Below are positions 1 to 6,221 of a DNA stretch of 6,221 nucleotides, one piece after another. The stretch spans positions 1 to 6,221 of the forward strand of contig JAHEEY010000291.1 of NCBI GenBank assembly GCA_024640485.1, written 5' to 3'. The position numbers and the translations under genes are program-made. The notes under the pieces are model-generated. The model did no database searches, was not told where the DNA came from, and was given only the letters and a program-made list of their open reading frames with translations. How positions within the stretch are numbered: position 1 is the stretch's first letter; the number at the start of each line of letters is the position of its first letter. This stretch comes from Chloroflexota bacterium. Lineage in GTDB: Bacteria; Chloroflexota; Anaerolineae; Promineifilales; Promineifilaceae.

Positions 1-3
1 AAG

Positions 4-32
4 TTGCCAAGCGGCCTGCGGCTGATTATCAT
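4..32 (+). promoter_or_regulatory. Putative sigma-70-type promoter of the ABC-F gene, giving a leaderless mRNA
   Basis: A -35-like TTGCCA (positions 4-9, 5 of 6 matches to TTGACA) is followed after exactly 17 nt by a -10-like TATCAT (27-32, 5 of 6 matches to TATAAT). Transcription normally starts about 6-7 nt after the -10 box, which is position 38-40 here, and the ATG begins at 39. No Shine-Dalgarno-like purine run lies in front of that ATG, which fits a leaderless transcript read directly from its 5' AUG. The boxes are seen directly; promoter activity is inferred. Only 38 nt of upstream sequence are in the window, so transcription from an upstream gene cannot be excluded. Confidence 0.5.
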
Positions 33-38
33 TCCGGC

Positions 39-2063
<2,025 letters not shown>

Positions 2064-2335
2064 CCCACCATGAATTTGGGGTAAGCTAGCAGCAGAACAA
2101 GTACAGTAACATGACCACATCACCCTCTGTCGTTCACTGATTTTCAACCAGAACACCTGCCACAGTTTGGACCCGTGACTTCTAGGCCATTGGTGGCCGT
2201 CGTTTGTGGCTGGTCGCGCCCGCTTTTCGTCCTGATTGGCAGAAGAAAAGCTGCTGTCTCTGTTGGCGAAGCCAGTCGCTCGGTTGTGAGGCCTGGGAAA
2301 CACCGATAATTTTCAAAGAATAGGACCATCTGCCG
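2064..2335. other. 272-nt intergenic region between ABC-F and exporter genes, no convincing gene
   Basis: Hand counting gives about 52% G+C, clearly below the flanking genes. Short open frames cross it on the minus strand, but they overlap one another, differ in frame, lack a recognisable protein family and run into the neighbouring genes, so I do not call them. Two weak dyads are visible: GGCCA/TGGCC at 2185-2198 with a 4-nt loop, and GCTTTTC/GAAAAGC at 2222-2251 with a 16-nt loop. Neither is followed by a T tract, so no intrinsic terminator for the ABC-F gene is evident. No tRNA or known riboswitch was recognised. The last 50 nt carry the promoter-like boxes of the next gene. Confidence 0.6.
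2284..2310 (+). promoter_or_regulatory. Candidate promoter of the exporter operon
   Basis: A -10-like GATAAT (2305-2310, 5 of 6 to consensus) lies 15 nt after TTGTGA (2284-2289, 4 of 6 to the -35 consensus). The spacer is shorter than the ideal 17, so the match is moderate. The expected transcript start is near 2317, leaving a leader of about 19 nt that contains the AGGA (2322-2325) ribosome-binding candidate. It fits an exporter operon transcribed separately from the ABC-F gene. Activity is inferred only. Confidence 0.35.
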
Positions 2336-4138
2336 ATGTTCAAGCCGAATGAATTAAAAAAGATCGTCAATGCCAGCAGGTTGGCTGGCTTGTGGCACAT
2401 GCTGGTCGGCTATCGCGGCATCTACGTGCTGGCCACCTTAAGTGTCGGCTTCGCGGCCGTTTTCAATACCGCCTTCTACTATCTGCTGCGCTACTTCACC
2501 GATCAGGTGTTGGGCAAATCGGAGATGCAGTCAAAGCTCCCCTTTATCGGCGTCGGCTTCCTGGTTTTGGCCCTGTTCCAGGGCGGCTTCACCTTCTTGG
2601 GCGGTCGCTGGTCGGCGGCGGCAGCCGAAGGGGTGACTGTGCGGCTGCGCGATTACCTCTACGACCACATCCAGCGGCTCTCATTTGCCTACCATGACAA
2701 GACGCCCACCGGGGAGCTGATCCAGCGGGTCACTTCCGACGTCGATGCCCTGCGCCGCTTCTACGCCGAACAGGCCATCGGCTTCGGCCGGATCTCGCTG
2801 CTCTTTTTGATCAATTTCATCGCCATATTCACCCTAAATAGCCGGCTGGCGCTCTACTCGGTCATTTTGATCCCGTTCGTGCTGCTCTCCTCCATCGTGT
2901 TCTTTCGCAAGATCACCATCCGCTACGAAGCGTTTCAGGAGCAGGAAGCGAGGCTGTCCACCACCTTGCAGGAGAACCTGAGCGGGGTGCGGGTGGTCAA
3001 GGCGTTTGCCCGCCAAGCGTACGAAGAAGAGAAATTCGAAACTGAAAACATAGAGCGGTTCCGTCGTGGCAAACAGCTGCTGTTGATGCACGCCATCTAC
3101 TGGCCGTCCACCGATGTGCTGGTAGGCGTTCAGCTGCTGGTCGGCTGGTGGATCGGCGCCAACCTGGCCATTGACGGCACCATCACCCTGGGCACCTACC
3201 TGGCCTACGTCGGCCTGTTGGGCTGGATCATCTGGCCTATTCGCCAGCTGGGCCGGCTCATTGTGCAGATGTCGGTCGGTCTGGTCTCCTACGGCCGGGT
3301 GGTCGATATCATCAAGGAGAACCGGGAGACCCTGGACCGCGGTGAATATGAGCCGACCGGGCCGCTGCGGGGCGAACTGCGCTTTGAAAATGTCTGCTTC
3401 GCCTATGAAGACGGCACCCCTGTCCTGCAGGATATCAGCTTTGTGGTCAACCCCGGCGAATCGATCGCCCTGGTCGGTTCTACCGGCTCTGGCAAATCGT
3501 CACTGGTGAATCTGCTGCCCCGTTTTTACAAATATGACCCCGGCAGCATCAAGCTGGACGGCGTTGAGCTGTACCATTATCCCCGCCACTATCTGCGACA
3601 GCAGATCGGCATCGTGCAGCAAGAGCCGTTTCTCTTCTCCCGCTCCATCAGGGACAACATCACCTACGGCGTCGGCCGTCAGGTCACCGATGAAGAGGTG
3701 GCAGAGGCCGCCACCGCTGCCGCTGTCCATGACGTGATTCTGAGCTTCCCTAAAGGGTACAGCACCCTGGTAGGGGAGCGCGGGGTGACCCTGTCCGGCG
3801 GCCAGAAACAGCGGCTGACCATCGCCCGCACCTTGCTGAAGGACCCCCGGCTGCTCATCCTGGATGACGCCACCTCCTCGGTCGATTCTGAGACCGAAGC
3901 GGCCATTCGTGATTCCCTGGAGCAGCTGATGCCCGGTCGCACCACCTTCCTTATCGCCCACCGCATCCAGACGGTGATGGGAGCGGACAAAATCTTGGTG
4001 CTGGACCACGGCCGCATTGTCCAATACGGTACCCATGAGCAGCTGATCGGCCAGCCGGGCACCTACAAACAGATTTTTGACCTGCAGTCCAAGATCGAAG
4101 ATGAACTGCAGGAGGAACTGGCGCTGGCTGACGGCTAG
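2336..4138 (+). CDS. Heterodimeric ABC exporter half-transporter, subunit with degenerate catalytic residue (Asp for Glu)
   Basis: This 600-residue protein has the usual half-exporter size and layout: a six-helix type IV membrane domain (helices roughly 27-52, 68-90, 145-166, 169-192, 255-280, 283-312) and a C-terminal ATPase domain from about 347. Visible motifs are A-loop Tyr357, Walker A GSTGSGKSS (381-389), Q-loop Gln429, X-loop VGERG (479-483), signature LSGGQ (486-490), Walker B LLILD (506-510), D-loop SSVD (514-517) and switch His542. The residue after Walker B is Asp511 (codon GAC, 3866-3868) where an active exporter has Glu, so ATP bound to this subunit's Walker motifs should be hydrolysed poorly. 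This is the typical defect of one member of a heterodimer (TM287, BmrC and LmrC types). Its partner is encoded 44 nt downstream. The ATG at 2336 is supported by AGGA 10 nt upstream and by the fit of the elbow-helix region. Substrates of such pumps are hydrophobic drugs, lipids or peptides; this one's is unknown. Confidence 0.93.
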   Translation: MFKPNELKKIVNASRLAGLWHMLVGYRGIYVLATLSVGFAAVFNTAFYYLLRYFTDQVLGKSEMQSKLPFIGVGFLVLALFQGGFTFLGGRWSAAAAEGVTVRLRDYLYDHIQRLSFAYHDKTPTGELIQRVTSDVDALRRFYAEQAIGFGRISLLFLINFIAIFTLNSRLALYSVILIPFVLLSSIVFFRKITIRYEAFQEQEARLSTTLQENLSGVRVVKAFARQAYEEEKFETENIERFRRGKQLLLMHAIYWPSTDVLVGVQLLVGWWIGANLAIDGTITLGTYLAYVGLLGWIIWPIRQLGRLIVQMSVGLVSYGRVVDIIKENRETLDRGEYEPTGPLRGELRFENVCFAYEDGTPVLQDISFVVNPGESIALVGSTGSGKSSLVNLLPRFYKYDPGSIKLDGVELYHYPRHYLRQQIGIVQQEPFLFSRSIRDNITYGVGRQVTDEEVAEAATAAAVHDVILSFPKGYSTLVGERGVTLSGGQKQRLTIARTLLKDPRLLILDDATSSVDSETEAAIRDSLEQLMPGRTTFLIAHRIQTVMGADKILVLDHGRIVQYGTHEQLIGQPGTYKQIFDLQSKIEDELQEELALADG

Positions 4139-4182
4139 CCAATGCCCATAGCGGCGCCAAGTCGCGTGAGAGTGATTACCTA

Positions 4183-5997
4183 ATGGCAGAAGAATACTTC
4201 GAAGAAGAAGATTTCGAGACCGAGTTCAACGGCAAGACCGTGCTCCGCATCCTGGCCCAGGCGATGCCTTACCGCAAAATGCTGTTCGGCTTCCTGCTGG
4301 CGATCACCAGTGCCGCCCTGGTTGACTCGATATTCACCTATCTAAGCAAACAGATCATCGACGAAGGGATCGTCCCGCGTGATGTCGACCGGCTGGTACA
4401 GCTGCTGACTACTTACGGCTGGCTGATGCTGCTGCAGGCTGGCTTTGTGTTCGGTTTCATTTACATGACCGGCGTCTTAGGCGAGCGCATTCGCTACGAT
4501 CTGCGCAAGACGATGTTCGAGCATCTGCAGCGCCTGTCCTTCTCCTATTTCGACCGCACCCCCGTCGGCTGGATCATCTCTCGGGTTACCTCTGACACCG
4601 AGCGCATCGCTGAGCTGGTCACCTGGGGGCTGCTGGATACCACCTGGGGCATCACCAGTATCAGTATCGCCATGGTCTTCATGTTTTTCATCAACTGGAA
4701 AATGGCGGCCATCGTATTCGTCTCGGTGCCGGTGTTAATCATCGTCGCCGGCGAGTTCAAACGGCGCATCCTGGGTGAATTCCGGCAGGTACGTAAAATC
4801 AACTCCAAGATCACCGGCGCCTACAACGAAAATATCACCGGCGTCCGGGTGACCAAATCGCTGGCCCGCGAAGACGAGGATCTGCGCGAGTTCCAGGAGC
4901 TTTCCTCCGACATGTACGCAGCGTCCTACCGGGCGGCATGGCTCTCTGCCTTGTTCCTGCCGGTGGTGCAGCTGATCAGCGCCGCTTCCGTGGGCGCGGT
5001 AATCTGGTACGGCGGCCTGCAGGCCCAGATCGGCGAGATGAGCATCGGTGATATCCAGGCTTTCGTGGGGTACATCACCTTCATGCTGTGGCCGGTCCAG
5101 GAAATGGCCCGGGTCTACGCCCAGATGCAGCAGTCGATCGCCTCGGCGGAAAGGGCTTTCTCTTTGATCGATGCCGTCCCCGACGTAGCTGACAAGCCGG
5201 ACGCCACCGACCCCGGCACCCTGCGCGGCGATATCGAGTTCAAGGATGTCCTCTTCTCTTACGAAGACGGGGAGCCGGTGCTGAACCAGTTCAACCTCAC
5301 CGTGAAGCGAGGTGAGACCATCGCCCTGGTGGGTCCCACCGGCGGCGGCAAGTCGACCATCGTCAATCTGCTCTGCCGTTTCTACGAGCCGAAGCAAGGG
5401 CAGATCTTGATCAACGGGCATGATTACACCGATCTGACCCTCAATGCCATTCAATCCCGTATCGGCATGGTGCTGCAGACCCCCCATCTCTTCTCCGGCA
5501 CCGTCCGGGAAAACATCCGCTACGGCAGATTGGATGCCACCGAGGCCGAAATTGAAGAAGCCGCACGATTGGCCGGCGCTCATGAGTTCATCGACACCCT
5601 GGAGAAGAAGTACGATGAGCTGGTCGGCGAAGGGGGCAGCCTGCTCTCCGTTGGCCAGAAGCAGCTGATCAGCCTGGCCCGGGCGGTGCTGGCCCAGCCG
5701 GAGATCTTCATCATGGACGAGGCCACCAGCTCGGTCGATACCTTGACTGAAGCGCTGATCCAGAAAGGGATGGAAGTGATGATGGACGACAGGACCAGCT
5801 TTGTCATCGCCCACCGGCTGTCCACCATCAAGCGGGCCGACCGGATTCTGGTGATTGAGAAAGGGTCTATCGCCGAGATGGGCAATCATGCCCAGCTGAT
5901 CCGGGCTGGAGGCCATTACTACAACCTCTACACCCGGCAGTTCCGCCGCGAGCGCGAAGTGGCCTACGAGCTGGCAAGCCGCCCCGCCGCGGCGTGA
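4183..5997 (+). CDS. Heterodimeric ABC exporter half-transporter, subunit with catalytic Glu and degenerate LSVGQ signature
   Basis: This 604-residue half-exporter pairs with the preceding gene. It opens with a strongly acidic tail (MAEEYFEEEDFETEF, 1-15), a feature I recall in one partner of several heterodimeric exporters. Six membrane helices follow, at roughly 32-58, 72-98, 143-170, 173-190, 252-278 and 288-312. The ATPase domain shows A-loop Tyr360, Walker A GPTGGGKST (384-392), Q-loop Gln432, Walker B IFIMD (508-512) with catalytic Glu513, D-loop SSVD (516-519) and switch His544. The signature is LSVGQ (488-492), with Val490 replacing the first Gly of LSGGQ, and the preceding X-loop reads VGEGG instead of VGERG. 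Its own Walker motifs should thus build the active ATP site together with the partner's LSGGQ. The 44-nt spacing and absence of a terminator indicate cotranscription with the upstream subunit. Only a weak GAGAG (4168-4172) precedes the ATG as ribosome-binding site. A strong hairpin terminator follows the stop codon. Confidence 0.93.
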   Translation: MAEEYFEEEDFETEFNGKTVLRILAQAMPYRKMLFGFLLAITSAALVDSIFTYLSKQIIDEGIVPRDVDRLVQLLTTYGWLMLLQAGFVFGFIYMTGVLGERIRYDLRKTMFEHLQRLSFSYFDRTPVGWIISRVTSDTERIAELVTWGLLDTTWGITSISIAMVFMFFINWKMAAIVFVSVPVLIIVAGEFKRRILGEFRQVRKINSKITGAYNENITGVRVTKSLAREDEDLREFQELSSDMYAASYRAAWLSALFLPVVQLISAASVGAVIWYGGLQAQIGEMSIGDIQAFVGYITFMLWPVQEMARVYAQMQQSIASAERAFSLIDAVPDVADKPDATDPGTLRGDIEFKDVLFSYEDGEPVLNQFNLTVKRGETIALVGPTGGGKSTIVNLLCRFYEPKQGQILINGHDYTDLTLNAIQSRIGMVLQTPHLFSGTVRENIRYGRLDATEAEIEEAARLAGAHEFIDTLEKKYDELVGEGGSLLSVGQKQLISLARAVLAQPEIFIMDEATSSVDTLTEALIQKGMEVMMDDRTSFVIAHRLSTIKRADRILVIEKGSIAEMGNHAQLIRAGGHYYNLYTRQFRREREVAYELASRPAAA

Positions 5998-6015
5998 GCG
6001 AATACCTTGCAAAAC

Positions 6016-6050
6016 AAAAGGCCCGGTACTTCTACGGTACCGGGCCTTTT
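6016..6050. terminator. Bidirectional rho-independent terminator between convergent genes
   Basis: The 14-bp perfect inverted repeat AAAAGGCCCGGTAC (6016-6029) and GTACCGGGCCTTTT (6037-6050) closes a 7-nt loop. On the plus strand it is followed by TTTTT (6047-6051) and a second T run (6055-6058). On the minus strand the mirror A run AAAACAAAA (6011-6019) supplies a U tract. It lies 18 nt after the exporter stop codon and 33 nt beyond the stop of the minus-strand gene, so it can end both transcripts. Confidence 0.92.
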
Positions 6051-6083
6051 TCTGTTTTCGGAGCCGTTTCCAAGAAGCAAGCG

Positions 6084-6221
6084 CTATGGGCAGCTGCCCA
6101 TGGTGTCGCCGTGGCCTAGATGCCCGCCTAGAGCGGCGGTGGGTATCGATTTGGTCTGCTCTGCCGGCGTTCCCGGCTTGTGGCAGATGTTCACCCGCTC
6201 ACTCTGGTCGGGGTCGTCCGA
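6084..6221 (-). CDS. C-terminal end of a protein with a CH...HLGHGD...C module (5' end outside window)
   Basis: Reading leftwards from the window edge, 45 codons stay open and end at a TAG stop (6084-6086); the start lies beyond 6221. The visible tail begins acidic and polar (SDDPDQSER) and then shows VNICHKPG (visible residues 10-17), HLGHGD (34-39) and MGSC (41-44), one residue before the end. I recognise this Cys-His/His-x-x-His-Gly-Asp/Cys pattern as a short module recurring near the C-termini of secreted or surface proteins in several bacterial phyla, often after an acidic stretch; I know of no established function. The two Cys, three His and one Asp suggest a metal-binding or disulfide-stabilised knob, but that is inference. 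The frame is supported by the match to this pattern and by the terminator just past its stop. The rest of the protein and its localisation cannot be seen. Confidence 0.75.
   Translation of the reverse strand, partial: SDDPDQSERVNICHKPGTPAEQTKSIPTAALGGHLGHGDTMGSCP

Noticed and set aside
3..38. Extension of the ABC-F frame upstream of the ATG at 39 (open for 12 codons to the window edge).
   Set aside because: The family N-terminus aligns with the ATG at 39, and the upstream codons resemble nothing conserved in ABC-F proteins.
4139..4182. Possible internal promoter between the two exporter genes.
   Set aside because: No acceptable -10/-35 pair is seen in the 44 nt; cotranscription is simpler.
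4735..6012. Long minus-strand open frame (425 codons) opposite the second exporter gene.
   Set aside because: It is antisense to a clear ABC exporter, has no recognisable domain, and arises from the G/C third-position bias that removes stop codons from that frame.
6115..6187. Stem-loop-rich stretch (for example GCCGG/CCGGC at 6163-6177), considered as a structured noncoding RNA.
   Set aside because: The stretch is coding on the minus strand with a coherent Cys/His motif, so the dyads are better explained by GC-rich codons.

Overview
The window holds three complete plus-strand genes, all of the ATP-binding cassette (ABC) superfamily, and the 3' end of a fourth gene arriving from the right on the minus strand. 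All four reading frames are clean, with no frameshift or internal stop. The coding DNA is GC-rich with a strong G/C third-position bias. Gene content alone does not fix the organism. My best guess is a GC-rich environmental bacterium such as a member of the Chloroflexota (Anaerolineae-like), inferred only from the general look of the proteins and the apparently leaderless start of the first gene.

Layout: (1) Positions 1-38 carry a promoter-like sequence whose predicted transcription start falls on the start codon of the first gene. (2) 39-2063 encodes a soluble two-domain ABC-F ATPase, a ribosome-associated translation factor type and not a transporter. (3) 2064-2335 is a 272-nt lower-GC gap with no convincing gene; it ends in a promoter-like sequence. 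(4) 2336-4138 and 4183-5997, 44 nt apart, encode two half-size ABC exporters, each with an N-terminal membrane domain and a C-terminal nucleotide-binding domain. (5) 6016-6050 is a near-perfect intrinsic terminator with A and T tracts on opposite sides, able to act on both strands. (6) 6084-6221 (minus) is the C-terminus of a gene that converges on the exporter operon; it carries a Cys/His-rich CH...HLGHGD...C module.

How they work together: the two half-exporters have complementary defects. The first has Asp instead of the catalytic Glu after Walker B but a perfect LSGGQ signature. The second has the catalytic Glu but an LSVGQ signature. In a head-to-tail dimer this gives one consensus and one degenerate ATP site, the hallmark of heterodimeric exporters of the TM287/288, BmrCD and LmrCD type. 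They are therefore almost certainly two subunits of one multidrug- or lipid-type exporter. The ABC-F gene has its own promoter-like sequence and is separated by the gap, so a functional link to the exporter is possible (ABC-F proteins protect or assist the ribosome) but not shown. I found no CRISPR array, tRNA, rRNA, insertion sequence or wholly new system. The most novel element is the truncated minus-strand protein.
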